Shown here in pieces: positions 11,701-22,579 of a DNA stretch of 64,000 nt. The stretch's first letter is position 1. Every line of letters starts with the position of its first letter. The notes beneath the pieces were generated by a model. That model saw nothing but the letters and a program-made list of their open reading frames with translations. It searched no databases and was not told the DNA's origin. The stretch lies in the NCBI GenBank assembly GCA_037976565.1, contig CP137667.1:34887366-34951365 (forward strand), read 5' to 3'. The stretch is from Mesocentrotus franciscanus. Lineage: Eukaryota; Echinodermata; Echinoidea; Camarodonta; Strongylocentrotidae. Position numbers and translations under genes: made by a program.

Positions 11701-14700
11701 AAGTTTGAAGTTTTGTTTATAACACCCTTCCAATAATAATGCACCTTCTAAGACTGGTTATAGTTTTTGAAAAAAATAGTGCTCTGGTCAGGGCCTTAGG
11801 GAATATTATGCTTATATTTTAGAGCGTATCTGGTATGATAAGTATATCTGGGTGAAGAAGGAGATAATGGAAGTTTGTTGTTTGGTAGTTGGAACGTAAG
11901 TTTTATATTATGTTTTTAAGAAACAGACAGTTTGTATGAGATCAGGAGTGGAAATTTTCTGTCATTTTGAGAACCAAATTTTGCATCAGTGATATTCTGT
12001 TTCATTGAATTGAGTTTCCGCAGAGAGGATTCAGTTGGTTTAATTAAAGAAGGAAGAGAGTCAAATGAAGAACCAAAAGCAATATGTTTTTCATTTACTA
12101 ATGAGAACTATGTTTTTTGAGATCTCCTTACACAGAATATTGGAATGGGTTTTCACGATGAATGTTGTTTGGAGACATCAATATTCATAAAATGTATGTT
12201 TCTATCACCAGGAAATAAAGAATTTTCTGTCTACATGAACCTTTCCTGGTTGCTTATTAATGCATTTGCCCACTGGTAACATAATACTTTCACAAGTTGA
12301 TATCCCTCACCATTGGATTTTTGTTGGTAATGTCTAAATTTCGTTTAAAAATAGATGATATCAGTCTGGTAGGCCTACACTGCAGGCAAGAGTCAGGACT
12401 AACATTTAGCATGTTATTAATTTTATTACCACTCTTATATTCTCTGAAATGTTATCTTTATTAAGGGTGACTTGAAAAAGTTAATAACTTGGAAGGGAGG
12501 GGGTGCAACCTGCCACACGCTTCTACCTCTTGGTTGCTTTGATCCATTGCCGAAAATATTTTGGCATCTATCATCCCCCCCAACCACGGATACAAATCGA
12601 CACCCCTGTACACATGTACGGAATACGTAGGAGGTTTTTGATAGAAAAAAATGTTTTTGCCATGACAGCAGCTATAATACTGTTATTGTTAATAACACTT
12701 GATTAGTCTACTCCAGGCGCGGATCCAGGGGGGAGGCCGAGCAGGCCTTGGCCCCAGCAAAAAAAAAAAAAAAAAGAAGAGAGAGAGAGAGAAGGAAAAG
12801 TAGGAAGAAGAAAAGAAAAGGGGGAAAAGAAGGAGATCGGGGGAGCCGAAAGGGCCTTGCCTCCCAGGCTGTTGCCTCCCCCCCCCAGCAAAAAAAAAAA
12901 TTAAGAGAAGGAAGGAAAGGGAAAGAAAAAAGGAAAAGAGGAGATAAAGGGAAGGAAAAAAGAGGAAGAAGAAAAGAAAAGAAGGGAATATCAGTTGCAA
13001 TTTCCCGCCAACAAGTTGTGGATCGGGGGCCTTGCCTCTCCCCCCCAAAAAAGAGAGAAGGAAGGGAAAGGGAAAGAGGAGAGCTAAAAGGGAACAAAAA
13101 GACGAAGAAGAAAAGAAAAGGGTGAAAAGAAGGGAGATCAGTTGCGATTAATTCCGCCAACAACGTGTGGATCGGGAGGGGGCTAAAGGCCCTTGCCTCC
13201 CCCACAGCAAACCTAAAAAGAGAGAAGGGAAAGAAAGGAAACTTGCTGAAATGACATAATTTTCCGAGTTTTTCCTCACTTTTAGTAAATTATACTTTTT
13301 ATGCGTTTGTTGGAAAATAACAAATTCCTAAATTTACAGTCAGGCAAGAAATATGCTTATTTAGAGGCCTACATGTCAGGGCCGGCGGAACTGCGGGGCT
13401 CGAGGGCCTCGAGCCCCCCAACTTTTTTTGAAAAAGTATATTAAAGAAAAATAGAAAGAAAGAATAGTGACCTGCCAGTGTCACAAAATAATGGGGTATA
13501 AAAATTTGCTCATCTGACCTTGATTAAATGCCTATAACCCCTGAGCTTCCGGGCTCTGCCCCCTTGATTCCACCTAGGGGTCTAAGGCGGGCCCCTGGAT
13601 GCTCATCTGACAGTAATTTAATGCCTAAAACCCCTGAGCTTCTGGGGGCTCCGCCCCCTTGATTCCACCTAGGGGTCTAAGGCGGGCCCCTGGATGCTCA
13701 TCTGACAGTAATTTAATGCCTAAAACCCCTGAGCTTCTGGGGGCTCCGCCCCCTGGACCCGACACTAATTAGTGTCCTGCTAGTGTCACAAATAAGGTAT
13801 TAAAAAATGCTCATCTGACCGTAATTAAATGCCTAAAACCCCTGAGCTTCCGGGGGCTCTGCCCCCTGGACCCATTCAAGGGCCCCAAGGCGGGCCCCTG
13901 GATACTCACCTGACCGTAATTTAATGCCTTAAACCCTTGAGCTTCCGGGGGCTTCGCCCCCTGGACCCGACGCTAATTAGTGTCCTGCTAGTGTCACAAA
14001 TAAGGTATTAAAAAATGCTCATCTGACTGTAATTAAACGCCTAAAACCCCTGAGCTTCCGGGGGCTCTGCCCCCTGGACCCATTCAAGGGCCCCAAGACG
14101 GGCCCCTGGATACTCACCTGACTGTAATTTAATGCCTAAAACCCTTGAGCTTCCGGGGGCTTCGCCCCCTGGACCCCTAGCCAATTAGTGACCTGCGAGT
14201 GTCACAAATACGGTATCAAAATATGTTCATCTGACCGTAATTAAATGCCTAAAACCCCTGAGCTTCTGGGGGCTCCCCCCCCCCTGGACAGCACGCCAAT
14301 TAGTGACCTGCGAGTGTCACAAATAAGGTATCTAGATATGCTCATCTGACCGTAATTAAGTGTTTAAAACCCCTAAGCTTCTGGGGTCCGCCCCCTCGAC
14401 CCCACCAGGGGGTCTAAGGCAGGCCCCCGAATGCTTATCTGACCGTTATAAAATGCCTTAAATCCCTGTGTTTCAGGGGGCTCAGCCCCTGGACCCCACG
14501 CCAATGAGTGACCTGCCAGTGTCATGAATAAGGTATCAAAATATGCTCATCTGGCGTAATTAAATGCCCATATCCCCTGAGCTTCCAGGGCCTCCACCCT
14601 TCGATCCCTAGGCGCTTTGCCCCTGGACCCCACGCCAATTTGCGCTACGCTCTACTTGATCACAAATACTTTAGCGTCCCCCACCCACTTTGAAAAGCGT

Positions 14701-16573
14701 TCAGTGGGGCCTGGAGGTAAGAGTGGGGAGATGCCGATTTTTTGTCTGCCCCCCCCCCCAAAAAAAAAAGTTTTTGCTCATTACGCCACTGCTGGTCACT
14801 ATTACGTACCAATATTTGGCTCGCATAATTTCAAATTTGGGCCTCCCCCCCTAAGAAATCCTGGATCCGCGCCTGGTCTACTCTTATCTTTATTTTAAAA
14901 TGATAGTTGATACATGTATTATTTTTTTTAATCGCTCTTTTATTTCTTCATCTTCCAGTATGTGGGGAACAACAAGGATGCAGACAATGATTGGTTCAGA
15001 CTCGAGTCCAATAAAGATGGCACAAGGTGGTGGGGGAAGTGCTGGCATATACAAAATCTCTTGAAGTACGAGTTTGAGCTGGAATTTGACGTAAGTAAGC
15101 CAGGACGATGGCAAAAAAAGGGGGAAATATTCACGTGAGCAGTGAGCAATTTATACATTGAAAACAGAAAAAGAAGTTTTTAACCTCTGATTTTTGTGTG
15201 GTATTTGTGGTGCCTGTGTCAAGGCCAAGGGACACAGTTAGGGGACACATACGTTTGTATTTAGTGTATTTTGGTACTGAATGCCAGAGAATGCAATGCA
15301 ATTGGGAGGGGGAGGGGGCAGATCAAATAAAAGCAATCCTCTTCATTGGTTTTAAAGATAAAGTTGAGTTCTGGTCATGTGATTGCATTGTGAAAGAAAC
15401 GTTGTGGAATCGATCTGAAAAGGTTGATCATCTAGCATATAAGTATTGGTGTGTACTGCAAGGTTCTGAAATCATCAAAATGATAAGAGATTTGGCCCAG
15501 TCTTGGCCTTGGTAAAGTCACAAGCACTGTACACAGAAAGATGTATATGGGACTGCACGAATATGTGGCATAAAAATCCGCCCCGATTTTTATGATGTTA
15601 CATGCCATATTTAGAATATTAAGGCATATGAAGAGCCATGCTTTTCAGGGAACATTTTTTCTCTGATGTTCTTCCACACTTGCATAATACAATTATAATG
15701 CTCACAAATTATTTTTCACCTCTTCCCAGAACTCAACCTTCTCTTTAAAGGCATATGGTAGGCAATCAACAGTTTCCATGTGTATAATGTCATAATACGT
15801 GGTATTGTAATTATTAGTGGAGATATTATTAATGGATGTAAAAGTCGGACACACAGAGGATAGGATGTCCCACCAAGAATTACCTCCCTCCACTACTCTC
15901 TCAAAGTGTCGTCTGGTGTCAAATTCCTCAAGAAAACCCAAAGTATGTGACTTTTCAGCACCTGCACAAGAACCTAAGAATCAATTATATCTTGTCTAAT
16001 TTGTGTTTTGTTTTTCATCTGATTTCGACGGCAGATCCCTATAACTTACCCTGCCACATCGCCAGAGATAGCCATTCCAGAGTTGGATGGGAAGACAGCC
16101 AAGATGTACAGAGGAGGCAAGATCTGTCTGACTGATCACTTCAAACCTCTATGGGGAAAGAACGTTCCAAAATTTGGCATTGCACATGCCATGGCATTAG
16201 GGGTAGGTGTAAGCAAAAGATGTGATTGTGCACCATTCTGCATGAAAAGGAATTTGGGGAGGAGGTTGCGCACTGCTCGCATAAGTTTGTGGGAGCAAAA
16301 ATATAAAATACATTTATAAATACAAGATTGGTTACATGGCTTTTCTGCATTAAATTATGTCTTCTGCCCCCCTGCCTCTCTCTCTCTCTCTCTCTCTCAC
16401 TGTCTTCCTCTTTTCCCTAGATCTCTCCTGCAAAGAGAAAACCAATATAAAACCAATAAAATCTCTTTCTCTATCATATACAGTTGGGCCCATGGCTGGC
16501 AGTGGAGATTCCTGACTTAATAGCAAAAGGACTTGTGGTTCATAAAGAAGGTGGAGCTGCATCAAATTCATAA
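2606..16573 (+). CDS. UFC1: UFM1-conjugating enzyme 1 (E2-like), four exons
   Basis: UFC1 accepts activated UFM1 from the E1 UBA5 on a cysteine and passes it on with the UFL1 ligase complex, mainly at the endoplasmic reticulum and ribosomes (family knowledge). Coding exons are 2606-2728, 14959-15090, 16035-16202 and 16484-16573; all introns are GT-AG and phase 0. The joined product is 170 residues; human UFC1 is 167. Landmarks: [12 protein letters not shown] near the N-terminus, [19 protein letters not shown] in exon 2, and [20 protein letters not shown] in exon 3 with the TAK motif at about 106-108 and the catalytic Cys at 116, the same number as in human. [13 protein letters not shown] opens the last exon. 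Intron 1 is 12.2 kb and full of mobile elements; the other introns are 944 and 281 bp. No frameshift or missing catalytic residue is seen, so the gene looks functional. Confidence 0.97.
2908..3366. mobile_element. Foldback element A, copy 1, with 9-bp target duplication
   Basis: The arms (about 107 bp) begin TAGACCGAAGATTTC and are inverted at the right end (GAAATCTTCGGTCTA). The 9-bp flank GTGTCTGGT lies directly on both sides (899-907 of the third kilobase and 3367-3375). The 9-bp duplication and long arms suggest a non-autonomous MULE-like foldback element. Confidence 0.85.
3367..3665. repeat. CGCCCCC-rich repeat holding an interstitial telomere-like tract
   Basis: Sequence between the two foldback copies with repeated GTCGCC and GGGGGCGAC motifs. 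A diverged inverted copy of its left end (GGGGGGCGACCTGACCAGACAC) lies at about 55108-55130, so it belongs to a dispersed family. It encloses the TTAGGG tract at 3455-3575. Confidence 0.6.
3455..3575 (+). repeat. Interstitial (TTAGGG)n tract
   Basis: About 18 head-to-tail TTAGGG-type hexamers, some diverged (TGAGGG, TTAGGA, CTGGGG, TAAGGT). The flanks are unique or repetitive DNA on both sides, so this is internal rather than a chromosome end. Confidence 0.9.
3725..4313. mobile_element. Foldback element A, copy 2, with near-perfect 9-bp duplication
   Basis: Same ends as the copy at 2908-3366 (TAGACCGAAGATTTC left; diverged GAAATTTTCGATCTA right). Flanks are GGTCATGCC and AGTCATGCC, eight of nine matching. 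The middle is expanded by local repeats that include inverted copies of GGAAGATGACGTCATCCATT. Confidence 0.8.
4332..4367. repeat. (GAGCT)n microsatellite
   Basis: About seven GAGCT pentamers in a row. Confidence 0.9.
4960..5375. repeat. CCCATATGGG-type palindromic array
   Basis: About 400 bp in which CCCATATGGG, CCCAGATGGG and GGTACCCATATGG-like words recur every 20-40 bp. The word is its own reverse complement, so long open frames appear on both strands (rich in Trp, Gly, Tyr and Met); these are not genes. Confidence 0.8.
6100..6320. repeat. CTAG-rich low-complexity tract
   Basis: About 220 bp dominated by TCTAGA, CTAGATCTAG, GACTAGAC and TAGTAGTAG words plus AGTAATAGTAATAG. No coding potential. 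Confidence 0.75.
7548..7758. mobile_element. Short hAT-like element, CAGTGGCGGATCCAGG ends
   Basis: Ends CAGTGGCGGATCCAGG and CCTGGATCCGCGCCTG are inverted. The inside has two TTAGTGCTCACT pieces beside A-runs. The flanks share only ATGAA, so the duplication is partly lost. It belongs with the larger elements at 12714 and 56232. Confidence 0.75.
9300..9425. repeat. (ATT)n and A/T-rich microsatellite
   Basis: A run of TTATTATTATT with interruptions, without genes. Intron 1 of UFC1. Confidence 0.85.
10731..10791. repeat. Perfect 25-bp-arm hairpin in a GGGCCCGTTT-type element remnant
   Basis: The arms CATATCAACGGTAACATTTA plus CCGCA pair perfectly around an 11-base loop. To the right, to about 10932, are further ACCGCTG words and an end GAAACGGGCCCC, the hallmark end of a palindromic element family also seen at 40635 and 48287. 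Confidence 0.8.
10933..12700. other. UFC1 intron 1 sequence, nothing supported
   Basis: AT-rich DNA without a convincing exon, tRNA or element end. Frames at 11233-11457 and 12503-12706 have no splice or family support. Confidence 0.5.
12740..13230. repeat. GA-rich tandem units
   Basis: Three to four units of about 150 bp, each opening with GGGGGCCTTGCCTCCC and CAGCAAAA and continuing as AGAGAGAAGGAAAGGG. The long open frames here on both strands are compositional. Confidence 0.8.
13500..14620. repeat. Satellite-like array inside the hAT-like element
   Basis: Units share TGCTCATCTGACCGTAATTA, then CCTGAGCTTCCGGGGGCT and GCCCCCTGGACCC, and alternate with AATTAGTGTCCTGCTAGTGT. Unit length varies from about 105 to 220 bp. 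An inverted relative fills 56470-57220. Confidence 0.85.
14959..15090 (+). CDS. UFC1: UFC1 exon 2 (residues 42-85)
   Basis: The acceptor is tcttccag and the donor gtaagt, both phase 0. It encodes 44 residues from [13 protein letters not shown] to YEFELEFD, matching the central beta-sheet part of UFC1. It starts only 75 bp beyond the 8-bp target duplication of the large hAT-like element in intron 1. Confidence 0.96.
15352..15748. mobile_element. TTAA-type MITE (family B), uninterrupted copy
   Basis: TTAA at both ends, with inverted termini AAAGATAAAGTTGAGTTCTGG and CCAGAACTCAACCTTCTCTTT. No coding capacity. It lies in UFC1 intron 2. A second copy at 47972-48533 is about 85-90% similar by eye and holds an insertion. 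Confidence 0.85.
16035..16202 (+). CDS. UFC1: UFC1 exon 3, catalytic (residues 86-141)
   Basis: The acceptor is cgacggcag and the donor gtaggt, phase 0. It carries the TAK motif, [10 protein letters not shown] with the catalytic Cys116, and [15 protein letters not shown]. Confidence 0.97.
16484..16573 (+). CDS. UFC1: UFC1 exon 4 (residues 142-170 and stop)
   Basis: The acceptor is atatacag. It encodes [19 protein letters not shown] and a short Ser/Ala/Gly tail, then TAA. The tail is slightly longer and less charged than the human one. Confidence 0.96.
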   Translation: MGPWLAVEIPDLIAKGLVVHKEGGAASNS

Positions 16574-17835
16574 CGTTTACATCAATGCATAGAGTAGAAC
16601 TTTATTATATCACAGCTTGCATGACGTCTAGGGGCAATTTATCCCGACAAGGCATGATTCAAAGAGGACCTGTGTATTTCGACTTCTACATTGATTCTTG
16701 GTAGATTGTTTGGTATCTCGCCAAGTGTTTTGAACATGACATCAGATGTAACAGGACCATAACCTTATTTTTTTGTTTTTAATAATTTTTTTCAGAATTG
16801 CATTTGAAAGTTATAGTCTTTTGAAAGGAAACGTAAAAGAAAAGTAACTCCGTGCCCAGCACCATAAATGAACTCAAACCAAAATACAGATAAAATGATG
16901 CTGGACTAATTTTGGATTACAACAGCAACAATGTACCTATCGGTTTCCTGAACTAAGTATGCCATCTCAGTCACACCAAGGGATGCAGAATTCAGAATAT
17001 TCAAAGAGTGTCAGAAGTAATGATGAAAACTTGGGAAAAAATTGTGGTGTTCCATGCTACAATTTCCGTATCATGGAATGACCTTTGTAATTTGAATTAG
17101 GATTCTAAAAGTCATCCCTTATAATATAATAATCTGGATTTATAAAACGCTTAATACCGAATACGGTCTCTAAGCGCTTTACAGATATCATTACCCCTGT
17201 CATTGTATTCATTCATGCACAAAGTGCATCATCTCCACTCCCTGGGGAGTATTCCTACCATATGTTCACCGTGAGGGCATAGGCAATTACTATTACAATG
17301 TTGTCATTCCCATTGGGATAAGTAGATTGTTCACGTTTCAGTAACTGGTTATGTATCTTGGATTTTGGTAATTAATTTAGGATTTGAGACATCTGTGTGA
17401 AACTTACCGGTATATAAGACTTTTTTTGTGAAAATGCTTCTTTTACTGAAGATACTGTGAAGCAGAATTTTCCAGGTGTGTATAATTTGGCAATTCCCTT
17501 TGTTTCTTGACATTTATTTCATCAAAAATGAAAATATTTTTTATAATGACCATTGACTAATGGTTGTTTCTTGTATCACTTACATTATTAATGGTCATAT
17601 CAACTTTGTTTACAATTCCATAACTTTCTTTATTTTTCGTCCAATTTTAACGAAACTTTCATTTTTTTTCTTCTCTCTAATTATCCAATTCAACTTGCAC
17701 ATGGGGTGAACCTGGCCCTTAATTACATTGTAGTCATCTTTACCCCATATATTCATGGCACTTTTTATATGTAAAATGTACAAATTTGTGCATTGCTATA
17801 TTTTTTTTGAAATAAAGAAATGATTACAACAACAT
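16574..17835 (+). other. UFC1 3' untranslated region (end inferred)
   Basis: The stretch after the stop has no exon-like ORF. A canonical AATAAA at 17811-17816 follows a T-rich run and is the best polyadenylation signal; a second AATAAA-type cluster lies near 18033. At about 17125-17300 it carries a piece containing AAGCGCTTTACAGA, similar to the tails of dispersed SINE-like elements. Confidence 0.55.
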
Positions 17836-18590
17836 TTTATCTCGAGAATACATACAATATTTATATATAGAAACATGGTACATGTATTTATTTAGCAACT
17901 GTTTAAAAGATGGTTTGTCCCTTTTGCAGACCTAAAACCCAAAGTTCCATTAATACAGAGGTATATTGAAGAAGTCTATTACAGGTATTAGGAACTTCCC
18001 ACTAAATGAAAACAAATGGAAACTGGCTTTCAATAAATAAAGTTTAAATGTTTAATTTCAGGTATTTATTTTCTAGAAAATATGTGTACATAATTCAAAA
18101 CTAATTCGACCGTTATATCTGTTGATTTGAGAATAGCTCCCTCCACAGCAAAATGGAAACAGCGCTGGATTTCATTTCATACAAAGAAGAATCGGAACCT
18201 ATGACTAAAATTTCACACACAATATCTGAAGGATATACATGCACTTTAAACACTTGCCAAGATTCATGGAGTTTTCACAAGTCTGCCAAAGGGACTCGCT
18301 GCCTTTAACAAATGATTTCACAGAGCTCATATAAGAACTGAAAATATTTAATGTTATTAAATGCATGTCGTGATTTGTCTGTGAATGTAACATATTGCCA
18401 CATGTTTTCCATGTACATGTAAATTAAAAAAAATTAAATACCCTTGCTAACTATAAATTAAAGTCTTGCCTTCTGTATTATTTGATGCAAAACTTCTGTC
18501 ATTCTATGAAGAAAAAAAGATTTCTTTCTTTGCCATTCCACTGAACATGATGGGGATATATTTCTTTGTATTTTTTGTTTCCTTCTATCC
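17836..18590. other. Downstream of UFC1, nothing supported
   Basis: AT-rich sequence with an alternative AATAAA-type site near 18033 and no exon. Confidence 0.5.
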
Positions 18591-18599
18591 ATCCCCCAT

Positions 18600-19330
18600 C
18601 TCTCTCTCATCTTTCTAGAATCCCTCTCCACTGGCCTCTCCTCTCTTTCTCCCCCCACTTTCTCTCTCTCATCTTTCTAATATCCATCAATCCACTGGCC
18701 TCTCCCCTTCTCTCTCTCATCTTTCTGATATCCATTAATCCACTGGCCTCTCCTCTCTTTCTCCCCCCTTCTCTCTCTCGCTCTCATCTTTCTAATTATA
18801 TCCATCAATCCACTGGCCTCTCCTCCCCCTTCACTCTCTCATCTTTCTAATATCCATCAATCCACTGGCCTCTCCTCTTTCTCCCCCCTCTCTCTCTCTC
18901 TCATCTTTCTAATTATATCCATCAATCCACTGGCCTCTCCCCTTCTCTCTCTCATCTTTCTAATATCCATCAATCCACTGGCCTCTCCCCTTCTCTCTCT
19001 CATCTTTCTAATATCCATCAATCCACTGGCCTCTCCTCTTTCTCCCCCCACCTTCTCTCTCTCTCTCATCTTTCTAATATCCATCAATCCACTGGCCTCT
19101 CCCCTTCTCTCTCTCATCTTTCTGATATCCATTAATCCACTGGCCTCTCCTCTCTTTCTCCCCCCTTCTCTCTCTCTCTCATCTTTCTAATTATATCCAT
19201 CAATCCACTGGCCTCTCCTCTCCCTTCTCTCTCTCCTCTCTCTCATCTTTCTAATATCCATCAATCCACTAACCTCTCCTCTCCCCCCTCTTCTCCCTCT
19301 CTCTCTCTGTCTCTCTTTCTCTCTGTCTCT
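18600..19330. repeat. CT-rich minisatellite (about 12 units)
   Basis: Tandem units of roughly 37-60 bp with the core CATCTTTCTAATATCCATCA and ATCCACTGGCCTCTCC, separated by CTCTCT runs of varying length. The frames on both strands are the repeat itself. Confidence 0.92.
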
Positions 19331-20199
19331 CTTCTTTTTAGCAGTACCAGTACTTAAAACGGGATTCCCACTCTCGGAAAGTCGTGGAAAAATAAAATAT
19401 TTCTGGAAAGTCATGGAAATTAAGAACATGAAATAATATATATCACTGCTTGGTGTTTGTACGCAGCTTGGATGCCACAACCCCATGCCAAAAAAATGCT
19501 CATGTGGTCATGAAAGTTAGTTCTCAAATTTTTGTGGGAACCCTGTTGAAAACCTTGTATCTATGTTACTACCCTATATTTCTCCAACTCTACAAATACA
19601 TGCACTCTGCAAGCTGTTAACTTGCCAATCTTCGACATTATTCACATCCCACAAACACAAAGCATCCAAAACAGAGCCTTCATAAATGTACAAAACATGA
19701 TCATGTTTAATGCGATACACTTGAGCATCAGGACAAGTACAATTACCTATGTACACTATATACAGGGGAGTTGACAATGATGAGTTGATGAAGCAGCAGC
19801 TACAATGCATATACAGGGTGTATGTACAATGCTTATATGTACTTATCAGCCTTAAACTTAACGGTCCAAAAAAGCCTAGAAAAGTCAATTCCTAGAAGCA
19901 AAATCATGATAAGTGCCCCAGTCACATAGCCAAACCGACTCCAAACAGACCGATCCTTGGTCACTTGTCTTAATGTAAATTATAAATTTGTTGGTTATAA
20001 TTTACATCGCTGTGACTGAGCTATATGTACAAGGTTCTAGGACATTTTAAACAAAAATATATTTGGCTTTTCCTATGCATACCGTACTGCAAAGAAGTAT
20101 ATGTACATCCTTCTTTCACATACAACATAATAATATCCAAACTATTGCTGGTTGATACTTGGGGGTTTACTATGGAAGTGACTTCTTCTTTTCATTTCT

Positions 20200-20402
20200 T
20201 CTAGAAATAGACCGGTTTACTAACATATCCAAATTTCTGGATGTTTCTTTCCTGGGGACCTCTTGACGAGTTATTCCATTATCCAGTCTGCATACATTCC
20301 TTGTTGCTATTCCTTGTTGCTATGCCAGGCAAGCTTTCAGGTTAAGAACAACCTTTGTTTAAAAAGTATTTGAATATGTTAGTAAACCGGTCTATTTAGA
20401 AA
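20200..20402. mobile_element. Short palindromic element
   Basis: Arms of about 30 bp: AAATAGACCGGTTTACTAAC at the left and GTTAGTAAACCGGTCTATTT at the right, extended by ATATCCAAAT/ATTTGAATAT. No clear target duplication. Confidence 0.7.
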
Positions 20403-21189
20403 CAATACGTGATTCAGGTATCAGTATCTTGGGTTTGATATAATTTTTACACAACACACTCCTAGGTCCTTAAAAATACGATGTGCGACTCATTTATAGA
20501 GACTAATACACATCTATCATTAAAAATGCATGCTACAGTTATCATGCAGTATTATACCATGATTTTTAAGTACATGTATGTGGTGTGTACGCAGCTGCAC
20601 ATAGAGGTAAGAGCTCTTATACTCTGTATACACAATCAAATAAGCCTAGTAGTTTAGCCATTGATATGAACCCGATAGATGACCAGAAACTCATGGATCC
20701 TTCCAATACATGACAGTGACAAAGCGCTGTGCTATTATTCTATTGTTCTCTATTTATATCGCATAAGAATGTTCCACCTTAGCTGTGCAGGGACAGCTGG
20801 TTATGTATTCACCATGCACAATGCCTGAAGCTCCTGTATAGTAAATACATGATCAGCTTGCCCTGTAGCGCTAATGTGCCAACAAAAATGACTGCGGAAC
20901 ATGATGAAATTGTGTAGTCTACAGCACAGCCTCAAATCAAATGCAGATAAATCATTTAGTGAAGGAATAAAGACATGTATCATTTGCATACTAGTCGTTA
21001 CAGAGTCAATAAGCAATTGGAACTGTGTGACTCATCCAGAGACTTGCGATTGGTCACAACTCACAAGCCTAGACTAATAAGCCATTCGGTGGGATCATGT
21101 TATTTGGGCTAATGAAAACCATATGGAAATTGATACATGAATGAACAAACATAAACAACTCTGGACTGGAGACTGATGGATTCTTCCAA

Positions 21190-21456
21190 AACACAACAAT
21201 AATGATAACAATAATAAGAATAATAATAAGAATAATCTTTTTTACCCACAGAGGCCTCATCAGCATCAGTGCTGTTCTTCCCGAGGGCCCTGTAATTAAT
21301 ATTACCCCCAGCAATTGCCAGGTACCCATTTACACCTGGGTGGAGAGTGGCAAATGTGGATTAATGCCTTGCCAAAAGACGTTAGTGTCAGGCTGAGATT
21401 CGAACCCTCAACCCCTAGATTGAGAGTCGAGTGAATGAACCACTATACCACGACAC
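21190..21456 (-). mobile_element. tRNA-derived SINE
   Basis: Read on the - strand it begins GTGTCGTGGTATAGTGGTTC (A-box-like) with a B box GGTTCGAATCT (+ strand 21396-21406), then a body with TTTGCCACTCTCCACCCAGG and GGGTACC, and an AAT-rich tail. A relative lies at 27294. Confidence 0.85.
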
Positions 21457-21459
21457 TTC

Positions 21460-22340
21460 CACACAATTATACAACGCTGTTCAGGTACCGGTATTCTATC
21501 TACAGCTTAAACTGTGTACCTGTAGTCTCAAGCACCCTGTACAGCTATCAAATGGCAAGAAAATAACCCTTAGTGTCGTGCAGGGCTCTACATTACAATA
21601 ATAGGCGCTTGGTCAGCATGGGCACATAAATTTTCGGCTTCATGCCACTCCCCCCCCCTCCAAGTTTCTAAAAAAAAATTGGGTTGGGGAATGCATGTAC
21701 AGAGTTACAGACTCTAAAAATGTCAATCCAGACCCCAGCCCTACAAAAGAAAAAGCAGGTATTGAGACCTGCTGTAATGAACATCAGTTTTCTACTTGCA
21801 GCCAGCGATAACAACAACAAAATTCATTTATAGATACAAGAATACATGCCTAGCAAGAAAATACAAATAAACACTACTGTATTAATCTTTTTTCAAGTAC
21901 CTGTCATTACTGCCATTGCTTTCTCTTGAACCGTTATTTTGGTTAGACATAATCAACATGTACATTGTAGCACCTAAACTTTACCACTATATTACAAGGA
22001 ATTGCATTATTCACTCGGTAAGAAGATGTGTACCTGTACATGAAACTCATGAAACTTCTAAATGAATTATAAAATACTAATTCAAATTAATGCCATACGC
22101 ATAACGTACAAAGGTAACGTCGAAAGTACAACATAACATAAACAACACAAACTCATTGTTATTTAACATTTGTTTGAAATCTGAAAGAAGAAGAACATTT
22201 TGTTCAGAACTCTAACTCCAACGTTTGAATATAAATAAAATAAAATCTTTTGATTTGATCAAGACCACTGCCACTGAAGTAACAAGAAACAAAAAAATTA
22301 CCAATGGAAAATGACCCTGCAGCATTTGCAACATATTACC
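21460..22340. other. Convergent intergenic region, nothing supported
   Basis: AT-rich sequence with a fragment at about 21595-21680 (GGCGCTTGGTCAGCATGGGC) resembling pieces near 24250, 24700 and 62090, a poorly bounded dispersed repeat. Confidence 0.45.
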
Positions 22341-22341
22341 T

Positions 22342-22573
22342 TTAAAGGGGAAGTCCACCCTGATATTAAATTGGTTTTCATAGAAGCAGAAAAATGAGAG
22401 AAACAGGTCAGTGAAAGTTGAGCAAAAACTGATTAAAAATTAGAAAGTCATTACATTTTTGAAGGTGAGATTAATCAAACACAAATTGGCAACTCTGTGA
22501 CGTATCTTTCGAGTGAGTTCCCCTCCCATTTGCCCTGTACTAAAAAACTTTAAAAATTAATATTTCCCTTTAA
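22342..22573. mobile_element. TTAA-type MITE, AAGGGGAAGTCC family
   Basis: TTAA at both ends; left terminus AAAGGGGAAGTCCACCCTGA, right terminus a diverged inverse (TTTCCCTT). No coding capacity. Confidence 0.65.
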
Positions 22574-22579
22574 GAAAAT

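Larger units (their letters stand above)
12714..14875. mobile_element. Large hAT-like element carrying two satellite-like arrays
   Basis: Ends CAGGCGCGGATCCAGG and CCTGGATCCGCGCCTG are inverted, and an exact 8-bp duplication GTCTACTC flanks it (12706-12713 and 14876-14883), typical of hAT transposons. No transposase is seen in 2162 bp. The inside is three GA-rich units followed by eight to ten 105-220-bp units. Confidence 0.88.

Noticed and set aside
12708..13205. Overlapping 119-165-codon frames on both strands
   Set aside because: They arise from GA-rich tandem units within the hAT-like element and have only low-complexity Phe/Leu/Ser or Lys/Arg/Glu content.
15702..15941. - strand frame with [20 protein letters not shown]
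   Set aside because: It reads partly through the end of a TTAA MITE, lies antisense in UFC1 intron 2, and has no convincing splice sites; chance open frame more likely.
18857..19132. Frame with repeated MDIRKMRERRGEASGL
   Set aside because: It is the minisatellite read on the - strand; the apparent protein repeat follows from the DNA period and breaks when the CT spacer length changes.
21385..21456. Functional tRNA gene on the - strand
   Set aside because: Same reason: the A and B boxes are those of a SINE head and the anticodon and acceptor arms do not pair properly.
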